Part shown: piece after piece, positions 43,100 to 52,554 of the stretch
Layout of the letters: each line of letters begins with the position of its first letter
Position numbering within the stretch: position 1 is the first letter of the stretch
Assembly: GCF_038595055.1 (NCBI RefSeq)
Contig: NZ_CP152002.1
Span: 4,818,501 to 4,882,500, forward strand
Direction of reading: 5' to 3'
DNA length: 64,000 nucleotides
DNA from: Paenibacillus sp. FSL R7-0345
GTDB taxonomy: Bacteria; Bacillota; Bacilli; Paenibacillales; Paenibacillaceae
Position numbers and translations under genes: made by a program
Notes under the pieces: generated by a model
The model's database searches: none
What the model was told of the DNA's origin: nothing
Seen by the model: the letters and a program-made list of their open reading frames with translations, nothing else

Positions 43100-43233
43100 A
43101 CACACCTCTCCTTGTACACATGCATGGCGGTAGCTCTAGCCAACTTACCATCCATTATTTTACATACGGGAGAGTTATGGCATCAAGGGAGAGTTTGGTT
43201 ATAATCATCTATCTCAACAAAAGCGCGTACCAC

Positions 43234-43932
43234 TCACCTCTGCTTTAGCTGTTCAAGCTTCCCGCGGTCGAACCCCTTCACTATTAGCCATACTGCCAGA
43301 CTCATTTCATACACGCCTACAGGCAGGGCAATCAATCCTTTTACCGCAGACATAGGCTCTACCCATCCGAACATTTCCAGCTGCCCGGCAATGAATACCA
43401 GTACGGCAGTAACCATACCGAACAGCGCCAAGGGTCTCGGGACGAGTCCCGTTCTGAACAGCAGATAGCTGTAAATTACCGTATTCACACCTAGCATGAA
43501 ATTGGGACCCAGCATTGAGGTCCAGCGGTGAAACGCCTGCAGCATATAGCCGAGGTTGCCAAGATTGTCTACACTTTTCAGGCTGCCGGCCTCATAATGG
43601 ACACTAAGCTGCAATAAACCAAGTATACTAACCACACCTATCGCAATCAGCACAGCCTCCATAAACCGGAAGCATAAATAGGCCAGTGCCAGATGTTCAT
43701 TCCAGCGGCGGAGATACGGGAACAGCATCACTGCTGTACCCACTGCGGTCAGCACAAGCAGAAGATCGTTGATGACTCCGAGCAAAACCTTTGTTTTGAA
43801 TCCGTCTGCTACAGCCATATACCATTGTTCCGACAATACCGGCTCATATGAGATTACGGCGATGATTGAAGTAACCGCTGCTACGATATAAAAAATCCCG
43901 ATAATGATTCCATTTCTTCTGTCCTGTGTCAT
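43234..43932 (-). CDS. DUF4386 family membrane protein
   Basis: 232 residues with about six hydrophobic helices and the family start RNGIIIGIFYIVAAVTSIIA. FMEAVLIAIGV, LGPNFMLGVNTVIYSYLLF and the GLVPRPLALFG segment match DUF4386 proteins, whose function is unknown. The ATG follows AGGAGG. It diverges from an AraC-type regulator with only a 71-bp gap, which makes it a plausible target of that regulator. Confidence 0.85.
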   Translation of the reverse strand: MTQDRRNGIIIGIFYIVAAVTSIIAVISYEPVLSEQWYMAVADGFKTKVLLGVINDLLLVLTAVGTAVMLFPYLRRWNEHLALAYLCFRFMEAVLIAIGVVSILGLLQLSVHYEAGSLKSVDNLGNLGYMLQAFHRWTSMLGPNFMLGVNTVIYSYLLFRTGLVPRPLALFGMVTAVLVFIAGQLEMFGWVEPMSAVKGLIALPVGVYEMSLAVWLIVKGFDRGKLEQLKQR

Positions 43933-44003
43933 ATGCGCTGCCTCCTGTAAGTGTACTTTTAATTTATTGCGGTTTTCATTTCAAAACATAAGCGGGGGTT
44001 ACT

Positions 44004-44870
44004 ATGGACCATTATGAAGTCATCGAGCGTGCATTAGTCCATATTGAGGACAATTTAGACCAGCCTTTGTCAGTAGAGTCGGTAGCGGATCGCTTCAACA
44101 TGTCAAAATACTATTTTCACCGGCTTTTTTCGGCCGTCACAGGCTCTTCTCTAAACAACTACATACTTTCCCGCAGACTGAACGCTTCCGTAGAACTCAT
44201 CCAGTCCGGCAGATGTTCACTGACCGATATTGCCTACCAGCTCAATTTCGGAGCCCAGTCCTCCTTCACCCGCGCTTTTAAAAGACAATTCGGGATCACT
44301 CCCAGTGCTCTTAAAGCACAAGACACAAACATTTCTCTAATTCCAATTCCTCAAGTAGTTAAAAGACCCCTAAAAAACATCAACGGCGATGTCGTAACCG
44401 ACTTCACCCTGACCGAGCTCGAATCCATCCGGGTAACGGGGATTGCCTTTGAAGTGGATCTTGCTGAAGATTACAAAACACAGATCCGCTCGCACTCGGC
44501 ACAGCTGCTGCAGGCTATTGATACCACGGTAAAAGGCCCTTGCTATGTTATCTATTCCAACTGTCAGCCTGACTCCACCCGTTTCAAGGTGCTGTTCGGC
44601 ATTCCGGCTGACCTCCAGCTTGAGGGGCCTTTTTATTTCACCATTGATGTACCACAGCTCTTCTGTGCCAGATTCAAGTATTCCGGTGATCTTCTGGATA
44701 TTGGCGACGTCCTCAAAACGGATTATGCCAGATTTCTCAAGATCTCCAGGCAGGAAACCGAAGACTCCCATATCGAGCTCATCCAGGCGTTTGATGATGT
44801 CCACAATCTCCAATCCGCCTACCACATCTATGCACCTGTCAAAAAATTGCCGATTGATTCGGTGTCCTGA
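44004..44870 (+). CDS. AraC family regulator with GyrI-like effector domain
   Basis: 288 residues. The N-terminal AraC domain (about 8-105) has two helix-turn-helix motifs (VESVADRFNMSKYYFHRLF; IAYQLNFGAQSSFTRAFKR). The C-terminal half (about 125-288) is a GyrI/Bacterial transcription activator effector-binding domain (LTELESIRVTGIAFEV; FYFTIDVPQLFCARFKYSG). Such SoxS/Rob-type fusions respond to drugs or small hydrophobic ligands. It diverges from the DUF4386 gene. Confidence 0.88.
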   Translation: MDHYEVIERALVHIEDNLDQPLSVESVADRFNMSKYYFHRLFSAVTGSSLNNYILSRRLNASVELIQSGRCSLTDIAYQLNFGAQSSFTRAFKRQFGITPSALKAQDTNISLIPIPQVVKRPLKNINGDVVTDFTLTELESIRVTGIAFEVDLAEDYKTQIRSHSAQLLQAIDTTVKGPCYVIYSNCQPDSTRFKVLFGIPADLQLEGPFYFTIDVPQLFCARFKYSGDLLDIGDVLKTDYARFLKISRQETEDSHIELIQAFDDVHNLQSAYHIYAPVKKLPIDSVS

Positions 44871-44958
44871 CCCCTCCTGCCTGCTGTAATCGTTGCTTTG
44901 CTAAATCCAAAATAACACAGGTGCTGAAGCTCCACTTTTCAAATCTTGCTGTAATGAC

Positions 44959-45002
44959 AAAAGGCCCTCTATCACTGCCGGACAGGCAGGATAGAAGGCT
45001 TA
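44959..45002 (-). terminator. Rho-independent terminator of the GNAT gene
   Basis: On the minus strand a bulged stem GCC-TTCTATC / GATAGAG-GGC with an inner CTGCC/GGCAG stem is followed by CTTTTGTC, about 30 bp after the stop. Confidence 0.65.
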
Positions 45003-45031
45003 TTCAGCTTCAAGAGACAGCATTCACTCAT

Positions 45032-45550
45032 TTAATTGTTTATCTTCTTGCTCAGCCATTCTTGCTCCAGAATCCCCATCTCCCACAGATTCCAGAATGC
45101 GTTGCCGACTTTGCGTGCTTCCCGGAACATGCCTTCTTTTACAAATCCCGCCTTCTCGTAGCAGGCAATGGCCGCATGGTTAAAATCAAATACACCAAGG
45201 CTGACTCTGTGTACTTTCAGCTGCCCGAATGCGATATCCAGAACCTGCCGGATCATCTGCTGTCCAATGCCAAGCCCCTGTAAATGTTTGTTTCCTACGA
45301 TTACCTTCCCTATTCTTCCTGATTCATTTGACGGGTCCAGTGTTAAACTGATATGTCCGATAACCTCGTTATTCTGCTCATACACCACCCGGTAGCTTAG
45401 TGTATCACTGTTGATATAATGCTCTAATTGCTGATCCGTTAAAGGGTAGCTGAACGTTTTCCCTCCCCACTGCACCATAAACTCCGGCGAATCAATCCAG
45501 GCAATCAATTGCTTAAAATCACTGCGTTCGAACGGCTCCAGTCTGATCAC
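45032..45550 (-). CDS. GNAT family N-acetyltransferase
   Basis: 172 residues of RimJ/RimL-like GNAT fold. Motif A is IGKVIVGNKHLQGLGIGQQM, with the Q/RxxGxG/A acetyl-CoA loop, followed by VHRVSLGVFDFNHAAIACYE and KAGFVKEGMFREARK. The GTG start at 45550 has AGGGAGGG 6 bp upstream. It directly follows a DinB-like remnant on the same strand, 12 bp away, so both were probably one transcript. The acceptor is unknown. Confidence 0.9.
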   Translation of the reverse strand: MIRLEPFERSDFKQLIAWIDSPEFMVQWGGKTFSYPLTDQQLEHYINSDTLSYRVVYEQNNEVIGHISLTLDPSNESGRIGKVIVGNKHLQGLGIGQQMIRQVLDIAFGQLKVHRVSLGVFDFNHAAIACYEKAGFVKEGMFREARKVGNAFWNLWEMGILEQEWLSKKINN

Positions 45551-45562
45551 AACGTTCCCTCC

Positions 45563-45987
45563 CTAATGGTATTGGCCCGAGACATGCTCATCGGTGTCCT
45601 GCAGCATTTTGGCAAGCAGCACAATCTGTCCGGCGTGATAACCATAGTGAGCAGATACCTGGACAAGCAGACGGCCAATGGTTCTTGTATCATAAGTTTC
45701 GCCGGCTCCGGCAGCACTGCGGTACATCCGGTTCCAATCTTCCTGTTCATAGCGGATAATCACCTCGCGGGACAAATCGTCCATTGAGACAGCAGACAAT
45801 ACCCGATGGCGCTGACAAAGTTCTGATATTCATTGCCTGCCAGATGCAGACAGAGGTTGCCGATACTGTTCATGGAGTCCTTCGTTTTGGTCCACACCAG
45901 CTCATCGTTTAACAGTTTCAGGCTCTTCTCAATCCGCTCAAGCTGCTTGTTCATATCCTCTATAACATACTGGATTAGCTCGATCAC
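45563..45987 (-). pseudogene. DinB-like (DUF1572 type) protein, internally deleted and frameshifted
   Basis: The N-terminal part from a GTG at 45987 behind GGGGAGG reads MIELIQYVIEDMNKQLERIE to NLCLHLAGNEYQNFVSAIG, a DinB four-helix start with its conserved His. The frame then runs out. The C-terminal part continues in another frame from about 45799 (LSAVSMDDLSREVIIRYEQE to GRLLVQVSAHYGYHAGQIVL), with the DinB HYGYHAGQI metal-site motif. Compared with the usual ~170 residues, about 30-45 residues are missing at the join near 45795. The gene is probably dead. Confidence 0.8.
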
Positions 45988-46004
45988 AAGAATGCCTCCC
46001 CTTT

Positions 46005-46856
46005 TCAGTCCGCATAATACTCTTCAGTAACCTGCATTTTCCCGTCAATCCGTTCCGCAACAGTAATATGCGCTTTGCTTTCTCCCGTACTATCGTCAGG
46101 TTCACTATAGGTTGTTTTTACTGATCTTATCAGGGTAATCTGTCCATCCTCCCACGCAAAATACTCTTCATTATATCCATTGGGACTTCTGTTGCTGGAA
46201 ATGAGCTCCTGTGCCTGAGGATCAGACTCTACAAAGCTAAACTCGCTTAACTCCTCCAGCACCGGATTGCTGACAAACCTACCCTGTTCATTATCCCAAA
46301 ACCAGTAATAATGCGGAGCATTCAGCGAAGTCCCCCCTGTTTCCTTCCACAGGCTAATATCCAAATATCCGTCGAAATTCCAGTCATCCAGCGCAAAACC
46401 ATAGTTAGTCTGCGTTATGTCGGGGATTTCTGTTTCCTGAAACTCCAATTCCTGATGGTATGCTAACGCACTGTTATTAACAATTATGGATTGAACCTTG
46501 TTGTATCCGTCCTTTAAATAATATTTTGTTTCATCAGCCGTTAAGCCATAGCTTTGGACCGTTCGTCCCTGAATTTGAAAAGAAAACGCTGGCTTATCCG
46601 CACTGATCGGCTGCTTTACCGTATACTCTATAGGCTTCACAATGTCCTCAGGGAGTTCACCGCCAAAATAATCATAATACTCCGGCAGTGTATATTTTTC
46701 ACTGTCTCCATTGTCCGCCGGTAGAGCTGCTTCGCTTTCAGCTGGCGTACTATTATTGACTTTTTCAGGTGTTTGAATGCTATTGCTGCTGCAAGAGCAG
46801 GTAATCAGCAACAACGCAGCTATTATTAACGCTCTGATGCCCTTCATTCCTTCCAC
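46005..46856 (-). CDS. Putative lipoprotein of unknown function
   Basis: 283 residues. A hydrophobic signal (ALIIAALLLITCSC) precedes a Ser/Asn/Pro-rich linker, giving a probable lipoprotein although the lipobox is not ideal. The C-terminal half has LDDWNFDGYLDISLWKETGG and YYWFWDNEQGRFV, resembling XAC2610/FG-GAP-like repeats found in uncharacterised surface proteins. The GTG at 46856 has a TAAGG site 10 bp upstream; an ATG three codons later is possible. It follows the LRR gene by 11 bp on the same strand. Confidence 0.65.
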   Translation of the reverse strand: MEGMKGIRALIIAALLLITCSCSSNSIQTPEKVNNSTPAESEAALPADNGDSEKYTLPEYYDYFGGELPEDIVKPIEYTVKQPISADKPAFSFQIQGRTVQSYGLTADETKYYLKDGYNKVQSIIVNNSALAYHQELEFQETEIPDITQTNYGFALDDWNFDGYLDISLWKETGGTSLNAPHYYWFWDNEQGRFVSNPVLEELSEFSFVESDPQAQELISSNRSPNGYNEEYFAWEDGQITLIRSVKTTYSEPDDSTGESKAHITVAERIDGKMQVTEEYYAD

Positions 46857-46867
46857 GTAAACTAGCC

Positions 46868-47743
46868 TTAATAAGAGTTAAGATTAAAATATTTGCTGAA
46901 ATCATCACCTATTGTATCTATTTGTTCTATCGAGGTTGCCTCAAATATCGTGAACCCGCTGATATTACTCCTGAAACGTTCCGGGAGCCCGCTATATCTC
47001 GATGCATCTACACCGATTTCCCGCAGACCCAAGCAATTTTGAAGAATGGATAAATCGCCAACCGGATAGGTAAACTCCTCAAGCTTGCTCAATTCCTCCA
47101 GAACAGTCATCTCCGATTCATCTTCCGCCCGGGTGTCTGCTCTGAAAGTCTTCAGATTCTTTAAATCTTTCATAAATCCAAAATGGGGGATCGTCACCTT
47201 TTTGAGCTCCAGCTTTTTCAATTTCGTAAGGTTTGAAATGTAGCTTAAATCGCCAGCCGCGAAGTCTTCAAGGCATAATTCCGTCAAGTTTACTAGCTCT
47301 CCTATTGTTTTACTGTCAAATGATTCTATCAAAATTAATGCAAGGGATTTTAATTTTGGGATGCTCTTCAGTTTATGTACATTCTTTAATGTTAATCTTA
47401 CCAGAGTCAGTTTTCTTAAATCCTCCAGACAAGCTAAGTACTCCAGATCTGACTCTGTAAAAGAGGATCCGCTGATTGCCAGCTGAGTCAGACCTGTCAG
47501 CTTCTTGAGTACTTCGTAATTTGCAATGTTATCGGCATGCGTAATAAGTTTCTTAAGGTTAGGCATAAGAGTCAAAAACTCCAGTGACACTGACTCGTAT
47601 CTTTCCGCAAGATAAGGAAGGATCATTACGCTCTTCTGTTTGCTCAACGTTTCTGCAGAAATACAGCCATCTTCAAGCTTATCTGCAAAATGCTCCGCCC
47701 AGTATCCGCTAACCGGGATCAGGCTGTTTGGCTCGTTCTCCAT
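46868..47743 (-). CDS. Leucine-rich repeat protein
   Basis: 291 residues with roughly eight ~22-residue LRR units: LKKLTGLTQLAISGSSF, LEYLACLEDLRKLTLVRL, LKSIPKLKSLALILI, IGELVNLTELCLEDF, ISNLTKLKKLELKKV and others. No signal or anchor is seen. The ATG follows AAAGGGG inside the end of the SMI1/KNR4 gene (25 bp overlap in another frame). It is probably a protein-interaction module; an immunity role is only hinted by its neighbour. Confidence 0.82.
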   Translation of the reverse strand: MENEPNSLIPVSGYWAEHFADKLEDGCISAETLSKQKSVMILPYLAERYESVSLEFLTLMPNLKKLITHADNIANYEVLKKLTGLTQLAISGSSFTESDLEYLACLEDLRKLTLVRLTLKNVHKLKSIPKLKSLALILIESFDSKTIGELVNLTELCLEDFAAGDLSYISNLTKLKKLELKKVTIPHFGFMKDLKNLKTFRADTRAEDESEMTVLEELSKLEEFTYPVGDLSILQNCLGLREIGVDASRYSGLPERFRSNISGFTIFEATSIEQIDTIGDDFSKYFNLNSY

Positions 47744-48075
47744 GGCCCCTTTCTATATCCTCCTTCCTTCACAACATCCGGTTTGCCTGAAATCATATTC
47801 AGACTTGAATTCTGGCGTCCTCTCCAGTATCCCGTTATAGATTGCAGATCCATCCAGGTAAATCCGGTCATGACGCCCATAACCTGATCTCCCTCGCCGT
47901 TATGCTTCATATACAGTTTTCTAAAATCATCCGGAAACGGAAACCCGATTTCTTTCTCGGCCTCCATGATTTCCGCTTCCTCCACTCCCGGATTCAGCAG
48001 CTCCTCAACCTCCGGTATGTATGCTTTCAAAGCTTCAATCAGGCTGCATTCTCCATTTCCATAAAATAACGGCAT
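47719..48075 (-). CDS. SMI1/KNR4 (SUKH) family protein, probably truncated
   Basis: 118 residues. The SUKH N-terminal signature is clear (EEAEIMEAEKEIGFPFPDDF, then KLYMKHNGEGDQVMGVMTGF, then DLQSITGYWR). Typical members run to ~150-180 residues with a C-terminal P..W.P segment that is missing here; the last ~20 residues (VKEGGYRKGPWRTSQTA) do not look like the family. It overlaps the LRR gene by 25 bp in another frame, which suggests an old deletion or frameshift. SUKH proteins often act as immunity proteins against polymorphic toxins; no toxin gene is visible. Confidence 0.75.
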   Translation of the reverse strand: MPLFYGNGECSLIEALKAYIPEVEELLNPGVEEAEIMEAEKEIGFPFPDDFRKLYMKHNGEGDQVMGVMTGFTWMDLQSITGYWRGRQNSSLNMISGKPDVVKEGGYRKGPWRTSQTA

Positions 48076-48132
48076 ATAACAGCCCCATTCCGCAAAGGTA
48101 GATTCTATTAGAACAAATCCAATATATCACAT

Positions 48133-48176
48133 AAAAACCAAAGACCCATCAATCTTTTTCAGAATGAAGGGTCCTT
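48133..48176 (-). terminator. Weak terminator of the ABC/MFS/TetR operon
   Basis: On the minus strand GGACCC and GGGTC form a stem around an A-rich loop, followed by TTTGGTTTTT, just after the ATPase stop at 48185. Confidence 0.5.
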
Positions 48177-48184
48177 CCATTTGT

Positions 48185-48943
48185 CTATATCCCCAGCTCC
48201 CGCATCCGCAGCACAACCCGCTCCATCCGCTCCTCAAGCTCTGTTTCCCTGAACTTCGGCAGCCGCATTTCGCTTACGATCTGTCCGTCGCACATGAACA
48301 GAATGCGCTCCGTCCTGGCGGCAATTCTGGCGTCATGGGTGACCAGCATTACCGCAGTCCCGGCCTCATTGATCTCAGCAAACAGGCTCATGATGCCCTC
48401 GGCTGCCTCCTGATTCAGCGCTCCGGTCGGCTCGTCGCCAAACAGGATCTGCGGACTGCCCAGCAGTGCCCGGCAAATGCCAGCCCGCTGCAGCTGGCCG
48501 CCGGATACCTGGGTGATGTCCCGCTTTTCGAGGCCTTCAATGCCGGTCTTTTTCATGAGGGCTCTCGCCCGCTCCGTTATCCTCTTCACGCTCTTTCTAT
48601 GATCACGCATCGCCGGAAGGATGATATTATCCAGCAGATTCATATTCTTCAGCAGCGTCGGCTGCTGGAATACAAAGCCCATCCGTCTCCGGCGCAGGTC
48701 GGCCAGCTCATTCTCTTGAAGGGCTCCAAGCTCCCTGCCGTCAAAAAACACCCGCCCGCCGTCCACCGTGTCCATTCCGCTCACCGCAAACAGCAGCGTC
48801 GATTTACCCGAGCCCGATGGCCCCATCACCGACACGAACTCTCCCTCGTTAATGCTCACAGACACTCCGTCAAGCACCTTGCGGCGTTCTTCGCCCTGAC
48901 CGTAGACTTTTTCGATCTGGTCAGCTGCTATAATCTTCTTCAT
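48185..48943 (-). CDS. ABC transporter ATP-binding protein, MacB/LolD type
   Basis: 252 residues. Walker A is GPSGSGKST, the Q-loop is GFVFQQPTLL, the signature is VSGGQLQRAGI, Walker B is ILFGDEPTGAL and the switch His is in LVTHDARIA. It is the partner of the FtsX-type permease gene 9 bp upstream. The ATG follows AGGAGT. It closes a TetR-MFS-permease-ATPase operon. Family members export peptides, antibiotics or lipoproteins; the substrate is unknown. Confidence 0.94.
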   Translation of the reverse strand: MKKIIAADQIEKVYGQGEERRKVLDGVSVSINEGEFVSVMGPSGSGKSTLLFAVSGMDTVDGGRVFFDGRELGALQENELADLRRRRMGFVFQQPTLLKNMNLLDNIILPAMRDHRKSVKRITERARALMKKTGIEGLEKRDITQVSGGQLQRAGICRALLGSPQILFGDEPTGALNQEAAEGIMSLFAEINEAGTAVMLVTHDARIAARTERILFMCDGQIVSEMRLPKFRETELEERMERVVLRMRELGI

Positions 48944-48952
48944 GTTTCGGAT

Positions 48953-51271
48953 CTACTCCTTAATATAGCCGGATATGATGATCTTCCCCGTACCCGCTGT
49001 GCCGATTATAGTGGCGATAAGCACCACGCCGGCCAGCAGCAGCGGACTGAGCAGGTATGCCGCAAACGGATCGACCACGAACTTGAACGAGGCTGCGCCG
49101 AACGAGCGAATAAGCGCACCCGACAGCCCCTCGCCGAGTGTGTTGGCCAGTGCTGTCCCGAGTACAATTCCAATTACTAGCACTGCTGCCGCACGCGCAA
49201 AGTACTGCACTTTTAGGTCTGCATCAGTAAACCCTAGCGACTTCATGACGGCGATGAGATACCGGTCTTTGGCTACCAGCAGGCGGATAAACAGCACCGT
49301 AACCAGTACGCTGATCACCAGCATCATTACAATGGCAATGCGGGAGGCTGTACCGACAGAGCTTATGGTCGAGCCGAAGGTCTTCGTAACATACTCATCA
49401 ACACCGGATACTTTGGCAAAAGAGAACCGGTCCCCATACTCCCCCGCTTTGCTGGCGACAAGTGTCTTATCCTCAAGCTCCGCATAAATAACGGACCACA
49501 TTACGTCTGCAGACTGGCTGGCAAAAGCGGCCTTGGCCGTCTTCCCGCCGTTGGTAACGTCCGAGTAGGTACCGCATACCGTCAGCTCCAGCGTCTGACC
49601 GCCGGTCTTCAGCGTAATGACATCACCGGGCTGTTTGCCGAGCTCATCGGCGTTCATCACGGACAGGGCGATTTCACGGTCAGCCGCAGGCGCTCTGCCC
49701 TTGGCATATTTGACCGGGAAAATGGAGTGGTCGCCAAGCTCAATCTTGAGCCTTTCCTCCGTGCCGTCCTCCCTCAAAGCAGTAAAGCTCTCCGAAGCAA
49801 GCACGGCGTATTGAGAGATAGAAGGGTCCTTCTCCATAACCGCGGCCACCTCTGCAGCTTTGGCGGCGATATTGTCCGTCTGCTGGATATCGAGGCGCAG
49901 ATCACTGTTGCCTACGCCCATGTAGGTGATGAAGCTTTTGGCAGAAATCGTGTTGTAAAGGTTCCGGGGTACGGTGATGACGAATGACGCAATGATGATT
50001 ACTGCAAGCATGGTCGCGTACAGGCTTTTTCTGGCGAGCACATCTTTGACTCCGAGAAAAACATTCGTGTTCAGCAGCCGGTTCGCACTCAGCCGCAGCT
50101 GCTTTGCTCCCCCCGATTTGTCCTGCACAGTGCCGAACCGTACCGCTTCTGCCGCAGAAATTCTGCGGAAACGTCCCAGCACCCCGTTCACATAACCAGT
50201 AACGGCAAGGAACACAAGCACGACTCCTGCCAGTCCAAGCAGCAGGGTCAACGACGCTTTTTCGTTTCCGCCCATGTACAGCCGGATATTGTCCAGCAGC
50301 ATGCCCCTGAACACCAGTGAAAGGGCGTATCCCAGAACACAGCCGAGGGCAGCAATACCCGCATATTTGGCGAGATACAGCTTCTTGATGTCCGATATGC
50401 GAAGTCCAATAGCCTTCATGACGCCGATTTCGCGGGTATCCCGTTCGATGGTGGCCAGCAAGGTAAACCGGATGCACATAAAAGCGATGGCAACCACAAG
50501 CACGCTCACCAGCAGGATAATGGCAATCATCAGTCCATCGGACATGGCGTTGAGCATTTTGAACAGAGGGTAGGTAATCGTGGGGCCGCCCGCTTCAAGT
50601 CCTGCCGAGGTGTAATCATTTTTAAAGTCACCAAGCATGGATAAATCCTTTAGCCTGAATTCAATCAGATACTCGGTGCTGCCAGAGGGTTGGATAGCGG
50701 TGTAGTCATGTTCGCTGACCAGAAACCTTTTGGAGGAGGCCAGCAGGGAATTCATTTGGGAATCGCGGAGAAACCCGGCCACGGTCAGTTCTTTTCCGGC
50801 AATTATAGCGGTATCTCCGGCCTTCGCGGTTCCGTCCTTCATATAGGCGATTGGCACATACAGCTCCCCGTCAGCAGGTGTGATCACCTTCCCATCCAGG
50901 CCCAGCAGGTAATCAAATTTGCTGCTCTGTGTGCTGAACCCGTTGTCCTGGACATTGTCCGCGAGCGACTTGCCGCCGATGATGATCCGGGCATTTTCCA
51001 CATTCACAAACTCAAGTATCTGATAAGCTTCAACCTTGCTGTTCTGCCCGGCAAAAGCTGTAAACCGGTCCCGGTCCAGCTCTCCTGAATGCATCTGCAT
51101 GAAATGCGGCGTTTTCGCCTGCGTCATCAGCGTATCAATGGCTCCTGTTAGATTGACGGTCAGAACGGCCGACAGGGAGACAAGCATGGCAGCGGCGGTG
51201 ACGAACAATAGAGTGGTCAGTGTGATTAGTTTGCCGGCGCGCATGTCGCCCCGGATTATCCTGTAGAACAT
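48953..51271 (-). CDS. ABC transporter permease, FtsX/MacB type
   Basis: 772 residues with two FtsX domains: an N-terminal helix (about 15-37), an extracytoplasmic region, three helices in the middle (about 245-375), a further helix near 425-445, a second extracytoplasmic region and three C-terminal helices. TREIGVMKAIGLRISDIKKL is the conserved coupling segment, with a second version IAVMKSLGFTDADLKVQYF. The ATG follows GGAGGTGACCT and overlaps the end of the MFS gene by 16 bp. Probably exports a drug or peptide. Confidence 0.92.
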   Translation of the reverse strand: MFYRIIRGDMRAGKLITLTTLLFVTAAAMLVSLSAVLTVNLTGAIDTLMTQAKTPHFMQMHSGELDRDRFTAFAGQNSKVEAYQILEFVNVENARIIIGGKSLADNVQDNGFSTQSSKFDYLLGLDGKVITPADGELYVPIAYMKDGTAKAGDTAIIAGKELTVAGFLRDSQMNSLLASSKRFLVSEHDYTAIQPSGSTEYLIEFRLKDLSMLGDFKNDYTSAGLEAGGPTITYPLFKMLNAMSDGLMIAIILLVSVLVVAIAFMCIRFTLLATIERDTREIGVMKAIGLRISDIKKLYLAKYAGIAALGCVLGYALSLVFRGMLLDNIRLYMGGNEKASLTLLLGLAGVVLVFLAVTGYVNGVLGRFRRISAAEAVRFGTVQDKSGGAKQLRLSANRLLNTNVFLGVKDVLARKSLYATMLAVIIIASFVITVPRNLYNTISAKSFITYMGVGNSDLRLDIQQTDNIAAKAAEVAAVMEKDPSISQYAVLASESFTALREDGTEERLKIELGDHSIFPVKYAKGRAPAADREIALSVMNADELGKQPGDVITLKTGGQTLELTVCGTYSDVTNGGKTAKAAFASQSADVMWSVIYAELEDKTLVASKAGEYGDRFSFAKVSGVDEYVTKTFGSTISSVGTASRIAIVMMLVISVLVTVLFIRLLVAKDRYLIAVMKSLGFTDADLKVQYFARAAAVLVIGIVLGTALANTLGEGLSGALIRSFGAASFKFVVDPFAAYLLSPLLLAGVVLIATIIGTAGTGKIIISGYIKE

Positions 51272-52554
51272 AGGTCACCTCCGGTTTCCAGCTTTTTAAT
51301 GGATTTCAGGTTATACAAAATAATCGCAGCCGCACTTAACAGCAGCCCTGCGATGATAATCAGAAGCCCGATTCCCCGGCCGCTGCCTGTACCGGTAATC
51401 CGGCCCACACTGCCCGCAAGCAGCCCGCCGTCTGTCAAAAGCGGAGTGAACACACGGTCGGCGAGCACGCCTGACAGCATATAAGCGGCAATAAAGCCCA
51501 ATTGTGATACTAACCCGATCAGTGACCAGGCCCGGCCCTGCACGGCATTGCTGATGTTCGTCCGCAGCAGGTAATCCAGGCTGGTATTGGCAAACGGCAG
51601 AGCAGCAAAAAAGAGAAACCCGGACACGCCAAGCAAAAGCACATTTTCACGGAGCCCGAATACCCCCATACATAGTCCTCCGCAGAACAGGGACACCGCC
51701 AGGATTTTGACAAAGTTCTTTTTGAGCGGGAGCAAGCCAATGATTATACTGGATGCCAGCATCCCCAGAGCTATGACAGTTTCAAGCGTTCCAAGTGCAG
51801 CACTATCGGCAAAAGCCAGAATCATCGGCATCGACAGCGTCTCAATAAAGCCGAGACAAAAGGTCATGACAGAGGTCATCATGACCAGCATGAGCACGCC
51901 TCTGCTTGCGGAAACCGCGCTCCAGCCTTCTTTTAGCTCACGCGTAAAAGACCCTCTCTGCTCTGACAGTTTGGAAGGAAGCCCCCTGCGGACAGCAAGC
52001 GTTGAAGCAACGGTGACAAAAAAAGTGCAGATGTCGATGACCAGCAGCAGCTTCACATCCGACACCAGGAGCAGATAACCGGCAAGCGCCGGGGAGATAA
52101 GGTATTTGGCCGAGCCGGCCACCTGGACGAAACCGCTCGCCCGGGTGTACTGCTCCTCCGTCAGCAGATCCGTCACTGTTGCTTTGTACGCCGGATCAAG
52201 CAGTGAGGAAAATACCGAGCTAACGGTAACTCCCAGACAGATCTGCCAGAGCTGCGCTTCACCGCTAAGCAGACAGATTAGAATGTAGATGAGCCCGGTT
52301 GCGGACAGGCTGTCGCCCAGCATCATTAGCAGTCTCCGGTCATAACGGTCCGCGAGCACGCCGGCAACAGGACTTAACAAGAGCGAGGGCATAAAGGCAA
52401 GCAGAGTAACCATGGCCATCGCAGATGCCTGCCCGGTCTGCTGATACAGGTATACCCCGAGCCCGAACGCGGTAAGACCGCTGCCAACCGCCGAAATCAG
52501 CTGTCCCGACCACAGCAGCATAAATTTGCCGAAGGCTTTTTGCGGATTACTCAT
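51256..52554 (-). CDS. MFS transporter, 12-TM
   Basis: About 432 residues with 12 predicted helices. The early segment GSGLTAFGLGVYLYQQTGQA and motif A LADRYDRRLLMMLGDSLSA match the MefA/NreB-type group of drug exporters. The ATG at 52554 lies 12 bp after GGGGGAG; an ATG at 52566 abuts that site. Both overlap the end of the TetR gene, so translation is coupled. With the downstream FtsX-ATPase pair, two different pump types share one repressor. Confidence 0.88.
   Translation of the reverse strand: MSNPQKAFGKFMLLWSGQLISAVGSGLTAFGLGVYLYQQTGQASAMAMVTLLAFMPSLLLSPVAGVLADRYDRRLLMMLGDSLSATGLIYILICLLSGEAQLWQICLGVTVSSVFSSLLDPAYKATVTDLLTEEQYTRASGFVQVAGSAKYLISPALAGYLLLVSDVKLLLVIDICTFFVTVASTLAVRRGLPSKLSEQRGSFTRELKEGWSAVSASRGVLMLVMMTSVMTFCLGFIETLSMPMILAFADSAALGTLETVIALGMLASSIIIGLLPLKKNFVKILAVSLFCGGLCMGVFGLRENVLLLGVSGFLFFAALPFANTSLDYLLRTNISNAVQGRAWSLIGLVSQLGFIAAYMLSGVLADRVFTPLLTDGGLLAGSVGRITGTGSGRGIGLLIIIAGLLLSAAAIILYNLKSIKKLETGGDLCSTG

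Noticed and set aside
48164..49180. 338-codon plus-strand frame opposite the ABC ATPase gene
   Set aside because: The minus strand carries Walker A, signature and Walker B motifs; the plus frame has no domain.
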